A DNA stretch of 64,000 bases from Agapetus fuscipes (GCA_951799405.1 OX637343.1:14424524-14488523), one strand, 5' to 3'; counted from the first letter of the stretch, positions 44,370 to 56,018 are shown. Translations and numbers: made by a program. The notes: generated by a model not told the origin, from the letters alone.

Positions 44370-45750
44370 TTAAGGAAACGTACGCATAGGAATAATAATA
44401 ATAAAAAAGTCATTGATTCAATAACCTATTTGTGGTAAATTTTGTCTTCAAACAGTCCTTCAATATGGTGTAAAGATTTGTCCTCACGATCATGTGAGGC
44501 TTCTCATATTTTTGTTTCGACGTAAAAAGATGCAATTTTAAGAGAAAATACTGTTATGATTTTACTTGGGTTGTTTTAAATCAAACTGCATTTTGCACAA
44601 TAACAATGTACCGATTACTTTTTTTGCTTTGCTTATACCGACTTCGCGTCACAATGTTTCAAGCGTTCTGACTCTCCACACAATTGCGGCTCATATTTAT
44701 ACAGTTATATTATTCTCAAAAAAATTAGAGTTGTGTGTGCATATTTGAAAGCACGACCTTTCAATTGATAATATTTGGATTTTTTTTAGATTTTTTTAAG
44801 GCTGTTGGAAAAATTAAAAAAACCGTAATGAAAATAGATCGTTCAGTAGATGAAAAAAAATGTTTGACCCCGTCTTGAATATAAAAGGGTAATTTAAATG
44901 CAACAGTTCAAGATCATCTTTTCTTTTCATAACTGGAGGTTTTTTGAAAGTCTTTAATTAATTTTGAGTCTAATTAACCATCTGAGACCTTGTTGAGGTA
45001 ATTGTGTAATGAAGCTTCTTTAAAATATAATCATTAATCTGTTCTTTGTATCATTTAATGGTGTCTGCCCAGATTCACAGGTCAACTGTCAAGGATATTC
45101 ATTACAAATTCAGTGAATACTTTTTAAACGTTTTTTTTTTTTGTATTTGTTAAAAAAAAAACAAAAAATCCTAGCATCCAATGAACTCTCGCTTTATATA
45201 TAAAAAAATCCAGACTGTGTCGATATGTGCTTAATATTTTGTTCACTTATATTGGCCGAATGTAAGTATGAACCCTTTAAAATCTTTCAAAAGATTCAAG
45301 ATAGGATCTAATACATAATTCACTAGTTTTTGTTTTACCTTCATTTAAAAGTAGGTATTATTTTTATTTAAGTATCTTAAATATTTAAGTAACACAATAA
45401 CAGAAAGAAAAAAAAACATATGGGTGTTTGTGTCTGAATAAAAAAATACATTTTACCATTTGTTACCTGAGGTACCAGATTAGGGTAAAAATTACCCATG
45501 CAGAAAAAAACGTGCCAACGGTCATCGTTATTTTTATTATTATTTTACCTTATGGTGCATCCTTCGTGGTGCATTTCTATAATATAAAACACGGATATTA
45601 TGTGAAACAACGGATGAAAGTAATTATTAACCTAGCGTAATGCATGGGGTTAACGCCACTTTGAAAAGTATGCTGTGGCAGAGAAAGGGTCAAAAACCTG
45701 CAAATTTATTCAATGTTTATATATCGATTTGTACGGTTCGAGAGAATGTT
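44370..45750. other. intergenic, nothing recognised
   Basis: AT-rich with homopolymer runs. Open frames are short and show no recognisable protein. Confidence 0.5.
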
Positions 45751-45757
45751 TTTTTTC

Positions 45758-45870
45758 ATCTATAATCTCAGTCGCAGAGGTATTGCAAACGTTTATGATT
45801 CATATTTAATGCATGCTCACAAGCGACACGTATAAATTCGCGGTCATGCATCATGTGTACTTACAAAAAA
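45758..45870 (-). repeat. family T 3'-end fragment
   Basis: ATCTATAATCTCAGTCGC and CATGCTCACAAGCGACACG. Confidence 0.65.
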
Positions 45871-45902
45871 AAAATCATCAGTATACTTTAAGTTCAGACA
45901 TC

Positions 45903-46020
45903 AGTAAACATAAGTAAACCAAGCTCGTACACCTCTGCGGCACTACAACAAGTTTCATAGACCCCTAGAGTCTCTAGAATCTAGGGAGTCTCCCGCACAG
46001 GATTTCTTAAAATAAAAAGG
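45903..46020 (+). repeat. family A SINE, 3' part only
   Basis: AACCAAGCTCGTACACCTC to CCCGCACAGGATTTCTTAAA. Confidence 0.75.
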
Positions 46021-46040
46021 TGTCGGAATATTAAAAAAGT

Positions 46041-46295
46041 ATGATCTGTATGAAATACGAATATTTTAACAGAAAATGTGAGCAACTTTGGGTAAGAGCC
46101 TTAAATGAAAATGAAGGTATATATTTTTTAAACAGTCACAAAAAAGGTACATTGTCTTTTCCAAAGGGTCTTATGAGAAAACGTAGAGGCCAAGGATTTT
46201 GTAATTTCTCCAAGGGTATTTCTGTTGAAAACGTTTACAAATTCAATGTCGGAAACTTAGTCACACGAAAAATTGAAAAGGAAGCTAAATTATGA
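46041..46295 (+). CDS. unrecognised 84-codon open frame
   Basis: MICMKYEYFN start, Lys/Arg-rich centre (KGLMRKRRGQGF), ends VTRKIEKEAKL. I do not recognise the family. It is not part of families T, A or B. It could be chance, a transposon piece or an exon; no start context or splice site decides. Confidence 0.15.
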   Translation: MICMKYEYFNRKCEQLWVRALNENEGIYFLNSHKKGTLSFPKGLMRKRRGQGFCNFSKGISVENVYKFNVGNLVTRKIEKEAKL

Positions 46296-46479
46296 CAAAA
46301 GAGCGCCCACAATTTTCATTAAAATTTCATATTTTCCATTCCCACGCATAATATGTCACACACAGTTTTCTTGCGAAGAATTTGTTGTATGTTTTTTTGA
46401 TCCATTTTAATGTAGGTGTACTGAATAATTTTGTTTACATGAAAATTTATCTGAATTTAATCTATTTTTTACCATTTTG

Positions 46480-47095
46480 GGTCCGGTCGGTGGCATAGTT
46501 GGTAGATCTTTTACGTTCAAAACCAAAAGGATACGCTTCAATTTCCACTGAGGGTGTCTAATCTAATCTAATCTAAGCTACAAAGATATATATCATTTAA
46601 GATTTATATTAAATGCATTCCCACAAGCAGACATGTATAATTTCGCGCTAACACATGCCGCATGTGGACCTACAATATAAAAACCCAATCTCAAATGAAC
46701 ATAAGCCTTGCAACTCTTGCCGTCCTTCCCTGAAACAGGGGTGACATTGGCAAAGTGAACCAATTTTTTACAGTATGGGTGGTCAGCCACATAACAACCT
46801 ATAAGTCAAGGAACATACATGACAAATTGCATTTTTAAAATCAATAAATTATAATATATACATGGACATAAAAAACTAAATCATAAAAACCAATTTTACT
46901 TTAACAAACCCTAGCCGCCAACATCACAGATCAACCGCCATTTCTTTCTATCCTTACATACTTCTTTCATTTCCTCCAGAGTCATAACCTTCTTCATACA
47001 AGCTCTTCTTTTATTATGACTCTGGATATTCCATTCATTCAGGGTGTCAGACACGATTTCCCCTTTCGGTGTTTTCTTCTAACCTATAAGTACCA
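46480..47095 (+). repeat. family B SINE split by a LINE insertion
   Basis: Head GGTCGGTGGCATAGTTGG to GGGTGTC (46558), resuming at 47042 (GGGTGTCAGACACGATTTCC). Confidence 0.75.
46559..47041 (-). mobile_element. 5'-truncated LINE with 7-bp duplication GGGTGTC
   Basis: 483 bp: family T (46559-46812), 3'UTR, ORF2 terminus complement to GGATATTCCATTCATTC. GGGTGTC at 46552-46558 and 47042-47048 flanks the whole, proving that family T and the ORF2 end moved as one unit. Confidence 0.9.
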
Positions 47096-47112
47096 CTAAT
47101 GTTTGTAATGTA

Positions 47113-47405
47113 ATGATTGGTCCGTAGTCTAGTGGTTAACACTTCTGACTTGTAAATGGAAGGTTGTGGGTTCGAATCCCAGCGGAGCACAAAAAAATAC
47201 CATTTATATTTTACAATATGCTCTTCGCTGGGTGAAAAATTCATAAACCTTTACTAAAGACCGGTCGCTAAAGGTCCATCCAGCTTTACAGCAGCTGGGT
47301 TTTGCTTGAGAATTGGCGCTTTTTACAGCGACGATCAAGCTCGCTGAGGGCTCTTGAGGTGTGATACACACAAAAACAGCGCTCACGAAATAAATCTTCC
47401 AATAT
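47113..47405 (+). repeat. family A SINE, second tail type
   Basis: GGTCCGTAGTCTAGTGG head, GGTTCGAATCC B box. Tail GGGCTCTTGAGGTGTGATAC, CAGCGCTCACGAAATAAAT and a TTATTA array. Confidence 0.83.
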
Positions 47406-47429
47406 TATTATTATTATAATGTTTAATCA

Positions 47430-47660
47430 GCGTTCACGCGAAATGTGAACCTACTCCCTCAGGAGCAGGGAAACCTCCCCAAGTTAAGCGGTTGGCGTTC
47501 CATGTCAGAGGGCTGGGGTTGGATCTTCACCAAGGGTGTAAAAAATCTGTTCCGTTTCAGCGTTTATTTCAAACTCAAAATAAAATTCCGGCAAGATTTA
47601 CTCAGCCTTCATAAGAAAGGAGAACTAGCCTCGTGAGAAACTAGGAAACTTCTGCTTTAA
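47430..47660 (+). repeat. family B SINE, rearranged
   Basis: A 3' piece (CTCAGGAGCAGGGAAACC) precedes a degenerate 5' half (GGGTTGGATCTTCACC) and body, so two fragments are joined. Confidence 0.6.
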
Positions 47661-47665
47661 GTGAA

Positions 47666-48195
47666 ATCTAATCTAAGTTGCAAAGATATGTAACATTGGG
47701 GATTCACAATGAATTTTCACAAGCAAACACGTATAAATTTGCGCTTGTATTACATGCCGCATGTGAACCTACAAATTTAATCTCAAATGAACATAAGTCC
47801 TGCAACTCTTGCCGACCTTCACTGAAACAGGGGTGACATTAGCCAAGCGAACCATTTTCTACAGCATGGATGGTCAGCCACATACCAACCTATACGTCAA
47901 GGAACATATACAACAAGCTACATTTTTTTAAATCACAAATAATAATATGTATTAACATCAAAACAAATACAGAATACAAAATTCTAATTAAAAAAAACTC
48001 TAGTTCTAGCCGCCAACATTACAGATCAACCGCCATTTCTGTCCTTACATACTTCGTTCATTTCATCAAGAGTCATCACCTTCTTCATACAAGCTCTCCT
48101 TTTATTGTGACTCTGGACATTCCATTCATTCGCAATTTCAGAAATTTAGTCCATCCATACCTTTCTCGGTCTTCCTTTACCACGACATCCATCTA
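47666..48195 (-). mobile_element. 5'-truncated LINE (ORF2 end plus family T)
   Basis: Family T 47666-47905, then 3'UTR and ORF2 terminus complement (48000-48195) reaching the GRGRPRK-type segment. Confidence 0.82.
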
Positions 48196-48839
48196 AACGT
48201 AACGTTTAAACGTAGAGTTTTATACTTGGGGTAGAGGTCTTAAATTAGACGTGAAAAGACCTGTAGAGATCGCATTGTCCCCATACGCCTCTCCCACTCG
48301 GCTTCTTTGTCCCTTAAACGGCGACATATGTCGTCATCGGCTATTTCTGGACCAGAGGATGATTATTCATTCATGCTGATCAACCAAACATACATCCATC
48401 ATCATATCCTGACGTAGAACAATTTGAATATCTGTACCTTAGAGCATAAACAACGGTAGTCACATTTAGTAAAATGTGCAGGAGACGAGTTTTAGTGAAA
48501 ATGTGCACTTTTTTAAACCATCATAACTTCTAAACTAGACGAGATATTTTTGATCTGTAAAAACTGTTTATCTTCTTTTATCGATATTTATTTTATGTGA
48601 AGTAATGTGAACAACGTATGTGGAACTTCCGTGGTTTATGCTCGCACTTTTATGTGCATCCCATATTTATTACACTTGATATCTCAGTAACTATGAGTCC
48701 GAGGACTCCAATATTTTTACCACTTATAGAACAGATAATTATAATAATTTCTGCATCATTAACTCAAAAACGCAAAAAAGTGGACTTCCGTTGTTTATGC
48801 TCTAAGGTACAGATATAAAAGAAATGACCACATTGTCAT

Positions 48840-49180
48840 GGATTTTTTGTTCGTTTTAGTAAGGTTGACTCCTTTGCATGGATCAGATTTCGAATACCTG
48901 CAAGAACTAATTAAGAAAAAATGTATTGACAAAAGAGAGTGGACAATGAGGTCATCGCAAACCATTGGCAGCACCCTGGGGCTCCCGAGGAGAAGCCCGA
49001 CTATCGTGTTTGGTGATCGGGCTTTCCGTGTTGCTGCGCCCATGGCCTGGAGCTCTCTGCCGGCAGGACTGCGGACAACGGACAAGGAGGCAGTTTTCAG
49101 AAAAGCCCTGAAAACACATTTGTCTTCACAATCTGCAGCGCCTTTGGGATGACCAACGGTCATGAAAAGGCGCAATAAAA
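48840..49180 (+). mobile_element. CR1/L2-like LINE C-terminal fragment
   Basis: Encodes GDRAFRVAAPMAWSSLPAGL, then FRKALKTHLSSQ, the conserved end of CR1/L2-type ORF2 (YGxRAFSxAAPxLWNxLP, FKxxLKTxLF). A different LINE lineage from the family T partner. Confidence 0.75.
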
Positions 49181-49415
49181 ATTAATCATAATAATTTACC
49201 TGTGAAAACAGATACACAGTTCCCGCATTCCAAATCAACCCCTTCGGGGGCAGTGCGCTAAAAAAAATGCATACGAAACCAAGAACAACAGGAGTCTTCA
49301 CGGTCTTTTGAGTTCGTTTGGGTTAAGACTGTTCCCTTTATCTGTGAAAATAAAAATGTTTCACCCTCCAAATGTAGCCCTTCCAGGGGCGATTCGGTAA
49401 GAAGTTGCATGTGCT

Positions 49416-49671
49416 GCTATAATCTATAATTGCAAAAATATATTAACATTTAAAATTCATATTAAATGCATGCCTACAAACAGACACGTGTAAGTTTGCG
49501 CTTATAAATTCTGCATGTGTACATTAACAAAAGAAAAACCAAACTACAAATACATAGTATAAGCTCTCTATTTCTAGTCTAATTAATTACTGTAGCGATA
49601 GCGAAGGCAAAAATAAATATTTTTTTTACAGTATAGGTGGTCAGCTCCATATCACCCCACTTGTCAAGGAA
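49416..49671 (-). repeat. family T copy, diverged
   Basis: TATAATCTATAATTGC to CACTTGTCAAGGAA; another tail-like scrap lies at 49699-49755. Confidence 0.7.
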
Positions 49672-49937
49672 TGTACTTGAAAAATGTTTGCTATGATCTT
49701 AAATTGCAAGGATATATTAACATTCATTCAAATTCAAGTACATGCGTGCCTTTGTTGTGGACATTTTACTCTCGTTTTTATTTTAGAAAACTGGTTTAAA
49801 ATTAATTAAATCAAATCGACACTTATAATTACATTAACAAGTGTAACATGCATTAGAAGTAGTAGGAATTTAATTTAAATTCCTAATTTTCAATCTAATT
49901 GTAAAGTCAAATGTGCGGCAGTGAAATTTAAACTGTA

Positions 49938-50174
49938 CCCTTAGTACGAGTTGCAAAACTTGAGTAATGTAAAGTTTACGGCAATTATTAAAGAGTGATT
50001 TCCCCCAAAATCTGCCGTTTTTGTTTGTTTGAACTTGATTTTCTTCATCACTGTAATTCTTTTGCTAAGACCTAATAAGTGTAAGAAACAAAAACGGCAG
50101 ATTTTGGGAGAAATCACGCTTTAATATTTTCCGTAAACTTTACTTTTCTCAAGTTTTGAAACTCGTACTAATGG
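49938..50174. mobile_element. 237-bp MITE, TA-type, copy 2
   Basis: CCCTTAGTACGAGTTGC ends; TA at 49936-49937 and 50175-50176. Closely matches the copy in RpL35A intron 1. Confidence 0.8.
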
Positions 50175-50318
50175 TACAGTTAACCATTTTAATGATTGTA
50201 AAAAAATCAAACATACGAAACAATTAATATTATGCGAATTGAATTAGCCTACTTACTTACATACAAGGGAAATGATTTTATTTGAATATTTAGATTAAAA
50301 TTTGTGCAAAGCTAGCTT

Positions 50319-50855
50319 AATCTATAATCTAAGTTGCATAGATATATTAACATTCAAAACGCATATCAAATGTATGCGCACAGACACATGTAAGTTCTCA
50401 CTTACAAATGCTGAATGTGTACCAAAGGTCCATCCAGCCTTACAGCAGCAGGTTCTTGCTTGAGAATTGGCGCTTTGTGGCGACGACGACCAAGCTCGTA
50501 AAAAGGTCGATAGCTCAATTGGTAGAATGCTTGCATTCCGTGCCGAGAGCAAGGGTTCGATCTCACATTTTATTCAGCCTTCACAAGAAATGAGGACCAG
50601 CCCCCCGGGAGCTGGGAAACCCCCACTTCAACTGAAAGTGTTTGGTGTGAGGCCGGCCCCTTTCCCGTAAAAAAAAATAGGTCCCGAATCGCTACATGCG
50701 ACCCCTTCCTTGGATAACGCAGGCAAAAAGTTACACTATATGTGTAGCTTAGTTGCGTACTTACAAATTAAAATCCAAACCTCAAATGAACATAACCTCT
50801 GCAACTTTTGCCGATCTTCCTTGAAACAGGGGTGACATCGGCAAAGTGAACCAGT
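50319..50855 (-). repeat. family T copy split by a dimeric SINE
   Basis: 50319-50421 ends GAATGTGTAC and 50753 resumes GTACTTACAAATTAAAATCC. Confidence 0.8.
50422..50756 (+). repeat. dimeric A-B tRNA SINE, A unit truncated
   Basis: Family A body from CAAAGGTCCATCCAGCC, junction GACCAAGCTCGTAAAAAGG, B head GATAGCTCAATTGGTAG, B body to GTGTAGCTTAGTTGCGTAC. GTAC flanks fit a target duplication. Confidence 0.82.
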
Positions 50856-50967
50856 TTAAAATGTTGGTTTCATTGGCGATCAATGCATTTCATAAATTTT
50901 ATCACGTGACGCCGCCCTCCTCACCGGTAAAAGTATATAGGGTCCACACGACACATGCGATCCCTTT

Positions 50968-51131
50968 GAGCAGATGCAGCATGTGAACTTGCAACATTAA
51001 AACTCAAAGCTCAAATAAACATGAGCCCTGCAACTCTTGCTAACCTTCTCTGAAACAGACATTGGCAAAGTGAATAATTTTTTACAGTAGGTATGGATGG
51101 TGAGCCACATATCAACCTATTAGTCAAGAAA
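50968..51131 (-). repeat. family T copy, 5' half
   Basis: GATGCAGCATGTGAACTTGC to CCTATTAGTCAAGAAAC. Confidence 0.72.
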
Positions 51132-51346
51132 CGATGCAGTGATTTTTCTATCTTAGTGATATTACTATTTCAGGGATTTTTCTATTTTAGTTATGTATTT
51201 TTTAGCAGTTTTTCTGTTTTAGTGATTTTACTATTTTAAGGATTTTTCTATTTTAGTGATTTCTGTCTAAGCAGTTTGTCTATTTTAGTGACTTTTCTTT
51301 AAGGATTTTGTGTAATCACTAATTTTATAGGTATTTTTTATATGCA

Positions 51347-51600
51347 TTCCTTGACTGATAGGTTGGTATGCGGCTGACCCCCCATACTGTAAAAAATGGT
51401 TCACTTTGCCAATGTCACCCCTGCTTCAGGGAAGGTCGGCAAGAGTTGCAGGGCTTATGTTCATTTGAGATTGGGTTTTTTATATTGTAGGTCTACATGC
51501 GGCATGTGTAAGCGCGAAATTATGCATGTCTGCTTGTGGGAATGCATTTAATATGAATCTCAAATGATACAAATCTTTGCAGCTTAGATTTAGATTTAGA
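51347..51600 (+). repeat. family T copy, complete
   Basis: TCCTTGACTGATAGG to AGATTTAGATTTAGA. Confidence 0.87.
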
Positions 51601-51604
51601 CAGT

Positions 51605-53100
51605 GGAATCCCTATGTCCGATAGAAAAAGTGGAGAAATTTTGTTTCAAATATTTTCCAGCACTACGAATTTCCTTTTATATTCAAGTTTTGAAAATGTA
51701 AGAAGGACAAAATGAAAATAAAACGGGGAAAGTATTACAGGCTCAAAGTTATTTTTAATTTGTCAATGTTTTTTTGGATCGTGTAGGCAGACTTTCTGTT
51801 AAAAAGTGAATTTGTAGGAATTGTATTTTTTTAACGGTAGTATTTCATATATATATTATATAAGTAGGCATTTGGAAATCAATTTTTTTTCTTATGAACA
51901 TTATTGTGAAGCAAAAATACCTCGCACGTTCAACACTAAACAACGAACGAAACCGGTTATTCTTTGTTTGCAATACAATCAGTAAATATCTACCAAATCA
52001 CCAAAAATCCTGTATGTATTTGGATACACCTTCTCACCAAGTATGACAGAATAATATGTACGTATAACTCAATCATAGTTTTAAAATGTATGGAAATTTA
52101 AGTAGTGTCCTGTAGTGGGATTTTTAGGTTCCATATATTTCTGCTAAAACTCAATAATTTAGTTTTAACGTAATGCTTTTTTTTTACTTATACTTGACAT
52201 TCTGATTGTTGACCTATCGCATCCACATTCAGCAGGAAAATAGTACTTATGTATTCAAGATTTAAAAACCATTTTCGCATACGTGAAACGAGTTGTTTAA
52301 CTCATTTTTCCTTTGATTTTGTTAATTATAAATCGACGTTTAAAAGGAAGTAGGGCATAAGCGACAAAAAATAAATGGCTCATGAGAGCAGCTTAAAGTT
52401 TAAGATAGCAGAAAAATGGCACAATTTTTTTTATTTTTTATCATGTCGTTAAAATCAAAAGCTCTAAAATAAAAAAAAATAAAGGCATTTATTGGCATTC
52501 CTATTAATGTGGTTTTACGATGTTGTACGATTTTTTTTGTCACAAGCGCCTTTAGGACAAAAAAAGGCCAAAATCTTGTCGGTAACACCAAAATCATACT
52601 TCGAAAACGCAGTTGTTTGCGTGGGCATAAACAACCACAAAAATCATCGTAGAGATTTGGGAGTTAGCGCATTAGAAAGAGCGGAAAATTTTAAGTAGGA
52701 TAGCATTCATAGCTCATTTTTGACCAAAACGTTGCTCATGCCCAAAGCTTCCTTTTAAGTTTTAACCATCGATATACGAGTAAATACATCATGTTACTAT
52801 TGAGACTAATTGAATTATTATTTTGGAGACCAGTATTTCTTGTTCTGACTTTTGATGCCACGAAAACGAGTGGAAATGTTTCGGTATGGATTGCAAAATA
52901 ATTAGTGTTGAAATGAGGAAAAATTCCATACAACTTGTTGTATTACCTAAAATATTTATACTCATTTATTTTGTTACATAGTTATTGTGTACTTGCAACT
53001 TTTAAGATCCATAATGGACAGGTGACGTATCCTTCAGTTAAAAACAGATCGAACTAAGGTATTTTCAACGTTAGCATACTGAATGAAAATAAAGCATTTA
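51605..53100. other. intergenic, nothing recognised
   Basis: AT-rich. Short frames at 52492-52698 (+) and 52400-52597 (-) overlap with no family I know. Confidence 0.45.
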
Positions 53101-53110
53101 CGCGAATCGT

Positions 53111-53601
53111 TTCCTTGACTTATAGGTTGGTATGAGGCTGACCACCTATCAGTGGCTAAGGGTGACATACAACTCGATTCCCATCGGCTTCCCTTTTAAA
53201 ATAAGGCACAAAGTAGTCATAAAATATAGGCACAAAGTAAAAAAAATACATTAAAAACCAAAGAAACAATACGTATTTTTTCCCCATTGAAACCATGCAG
53301 TCTACTTTATTATCATTTTTGCCTCATTTTAAGAGGGACACCGATGGGAATCGAGTTGTATGGCACCCTTCGCCACTGCCACCTATACTGTAAAAAAGTG
53401 GTTCACTTTGCCAATGCCACCCCTGTTACAGGGAAGGTCGGCAAGAGTTGCAGGGCTTGTTTTCATTTGAGATTGGGTTTTATATTGTAGGTTCACATGC
53501 GGCATGTTTAAGCGTGAACTTATACGTGTCTGCTTGTGGGAATGCGTTTAATATAAATCTTAAATGAAATATATCTTTTTAACTTAGATTATAGATTATA
53601 G
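53111..53601 (+). repeat. family T copy split by a hAT MITE
   Basis: 53111-53149 (TTCCTTGACTTATAGG) and 53387-53601 (tail TTAGATTATAGATTATAG). Confidence 0.87.
53150..53378. mobile_element. 229-bp hAT MITE with 8-bp duplication CCACCTAT
   Basis: About 38-bp TIRs (CAGTGGCTAAGGGTGACATA and imperfect complement). CCACCTAT at 53142-53149 and 53379-53386. Confidence 0.85.
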
Positions 53602-53616
53602 TGTGGGTATGACATG

Positions 53617-53889
53617 GAATGCAAGCATTCTACCGATTGAGCTATCGACCTTTTTACGAGCTTGGTCGTCGTCGCTACAAAGCGCCAATTTTCAAACAAG
53701 AAACAGTTGCTGTAAGGCTGGATGGACCTTTGGTGACCGGTCATTGGTAAAGGTTTATGATTTTTTTCAACCCAGCGAAGAGCACATTTGGAAATATAAA
53801 TGGATATTTTTGTGCTCCGCCGGGATTCGAATCCACAACCTTCCATTAACGAGTCCGAAGTGCTGCCACTGGACTACGGACCGGTCCAA
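53617..53889 (-). repeat. dimeric A-B tRNA SINE, B unit truncated
   Basis: A head from GACCGGTCCGTAGTCCAGTGG (53860-53886) through the A body to the B head at 53617-53660, cut after the anticodon-like region. Confidence 0.82.
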
Positions 53890-53893
53890 GAAA

Positions 53894-54012
53894 TGCCAAC
53901 AACACGCGGTGTACCTGAGCGGTCACCCATCCAGGTAGCATCCGCGCCCAATGTTGCTTAACTTCGGTGATCTGATGAGAACCGGTGCTTTCAACATGGT
54001 ATCGTCGTTGAC
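53894..54012 (-). rRNA. 5S rRNA gene or 5S-derived repeat
   Basis: 119 nt on the minus strand, beginning GTCAACGACGATACC and ending GTGTTGTTGGC. The internal promoter elements are present: box A (GAAGTTAAGCAAC), intermediate element (TGGATGG) and box C (GGGTGACCGC). Length matches the usual 120 nt. It starts GTCAAC rather than GCCAAC and has changes in the middle (GATGCTACC). No T-run terminator follows; a family A head comes directly downstream, and another ends about 12 bp upstream. Probably a pseudogene or part of a composite SINE, not an array member. Confidence 0.75.
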
Positions 54013-54023
54013 TGAAATATGAA

Positions 54024-54116
54024 TGGAATTTTTCTGTGCTCCGCCGGGATTCGAACCCGCAAACTTTCATTCACAGCCCGAAGTGTTACTTACCACTGAA
54101 CTACGGACCGGTCAGT
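54024..54116 (-). repeat. family A SINE, head only
   Basis: GACCGGTCCGTAGTTCAGTGG to GGGTTCGAATCCCGGCGG and the first bases of the body, ending at the 5S-like sequence. Confidence 0.8.
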
Positions 54117-54129
54117 TAAGTTTGACTAA

Positions 54130-55010
54130 AATATGCTTAAATTATTGTATTTGTCGGTAATATCAAGCAGCATCATATTATAGATAAGGCATTGAGATTG
54201 GGTTAATTTTAGATGGGCAAGGTCCAGCTCACATTCCAGATATCCTACAGGTAATCCCGCCTCTGATACATCCCACGCCTATTACCTATACAGGTAATAT
54301 AACTAACATCCTCTCATTTGTCGGTGTTTCTAAAAGGGCTTATACGTTTCGTATTCCACTCGTTTGTTTTTACTTCATAGAATGATCTGATATTCCCGTA
54401 ACATGGTTAAGATTTATTACCTATTGAAGGTTTCCAGTACTTAAATTTCAAACTCAACGATAGCGTTTTGTTGTATGTAATCCATAGACGTATGTAAATT
54501 GTAACGCTCCCTAGATTCAATGTTTTAGTTTTCATATATTTTTTTGGTAAACGCTGCCGTTGAATTTAACATTAACTTAGACAACGCACTTCTCCTATAT
54601 AATATTATGATAAAATAAGTATCTACACATTAATTTTCTCATGAATAATTTATTAGGTAGAGGTTTCCAATATTTTTTTCTCCTAGGCCACTTAGATGCC
54701 TCCAAATGGAAATGAAAGACTGGAAAGGATGCATGATTTTCATCCATAACAACTATGGAAACTAATAATTCTGTGCCAGAATTATAAGCACCTGATCGAC
54801 TTAAAATTGTTCGTTTATTGAATGATTTATAGGTATTTAGGTTCTCACCCCAATTTCAAATCAATCTCAATGGCTACTTCTCAATGCTTCAAAATGAAGG
54901 TGACATAACACTACCCTTTGCCACAAAGGATCAGGGCATTAAATCTACATTGTTTCTTAACGCTGTATCAGTGATAAATCTTCCAGTGCTTTATAATTAT
55001 AATTAAACAT
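54130..55010. other. intergenic, nothing recognised
   Basis: AT-rich; no supported feature. Confidence 0.5.
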
Positions 55011-55015
55011 AATCT

Positions 55016-55266
55016 TCCTTGACTTATAGGTTGGTATGAGGCTGACCACCCATACTGTAAAAATGGTTCACCTTGCCAATGTCACCCCTGTGTCAGGGAA
55101 GGGTGGCAAAGGTTGTGGGGATTATGTTCATTTGAGGTTTGGATTTTATTTGTAAGTAAGTACACATTCAGCATTTGTAAGCGCGAACTGCACGTGTTTG
55201 TTTGTGGTCATGCATTTGATATGAGCTTTAAATGTTAATATATCTTTGCAGCTTAGATTATAGATT
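55016..55266 (+). repeat. family T copy, complete
   Basis: TCCTTGACTTATAGGTTGG to GCTTAGATTATAGATT. Confidence 0.88.
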
Positions 55267-55267
55267 C

Positions 55268-55800
55268 TTCTTCTTCTTCCTCAGCCTTTCCCAGTCCACT
55301 CCTGGATGTAGGCCTCCTCCAATCCTCTCCATTCCTGTCTATAGGCTGCTGTGTTCAGCCATCCTCTGCGTGCAGTTCTCTTGATGTCGTCCAGCCACCT
55401 CAGTTGGAGTCTCCCCACTCCCCGCTTGGACATCCTGGGCCGCCACTGTATGATCCTTTTCAACTATATGTCATGGTCCTGCCTTGCGAGGTGACCAGCC
55501 CAGCGCCACTTTAAACAGGCCACTCGCTGTATGACATCAGTGACACCAGTGCGTCTACGGATCTCCTGGTTTGGAACCCTGTCTCTGAGGCTGATTCCCA
55601 GCATCCTCCTTTCAATGGCTCTTTGGCATATCCTCAGTCTGTTGGCGCTGTACTGAGTGAGCCCTTTTGTTTCCAAGCCATTGGTGGATACTGGAAGCAC
55701 GCATGACTCAAAGACCTTGCGTTTCTGGTTAACGGGCATTTTCGTGTCATTATGTATCCCAGATTCCCGAAAGCTGCCCATGCCAGTCCTATCCTTCTGG
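55268..55800 (-). mobile_element. RTE-like LINE ORF2 C-terminal fragment
   Basis: Minus frames give AIERRMLGISLRDRVPNQEI, WRWAGHLARQ, then RVGRLQLRWLDDIKRTA-type sequence and EEAYIQEWT before the stop. A frameshift or stop near 55464 breaks it. Same terminus as 57990-58112. Confidence 0.82.
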
Positions 55801-55838
55801 AACTTCGGTTGCTCGATTTTCTTTACCTTCTGAATGAC

Positions 55839-56018
55839 AATCTATAATCTAAGATGCAAGGATATATAAACATTCAAAGCTCATATCAAATACATGCCCA
55901 CAAACGAATATGTGTAAGTTCTTTTTCCGACCATCCCTGGAACAGGGGTGAAATTGGCAAAGTGAACATTTTTTTACAGTATGGGTGGTCAGTTTCATAC
56001 CAGCCTCTAAGTCAAGGA
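55839..56018 (-). repeat. family T copy, internally deleted
   Basis: AATCTATAATCTAAGATGC to CTAAGTCAAGGAA; lacks the region between GTGTAAGTTC and TTCCGACC. Confidence 0.75.
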
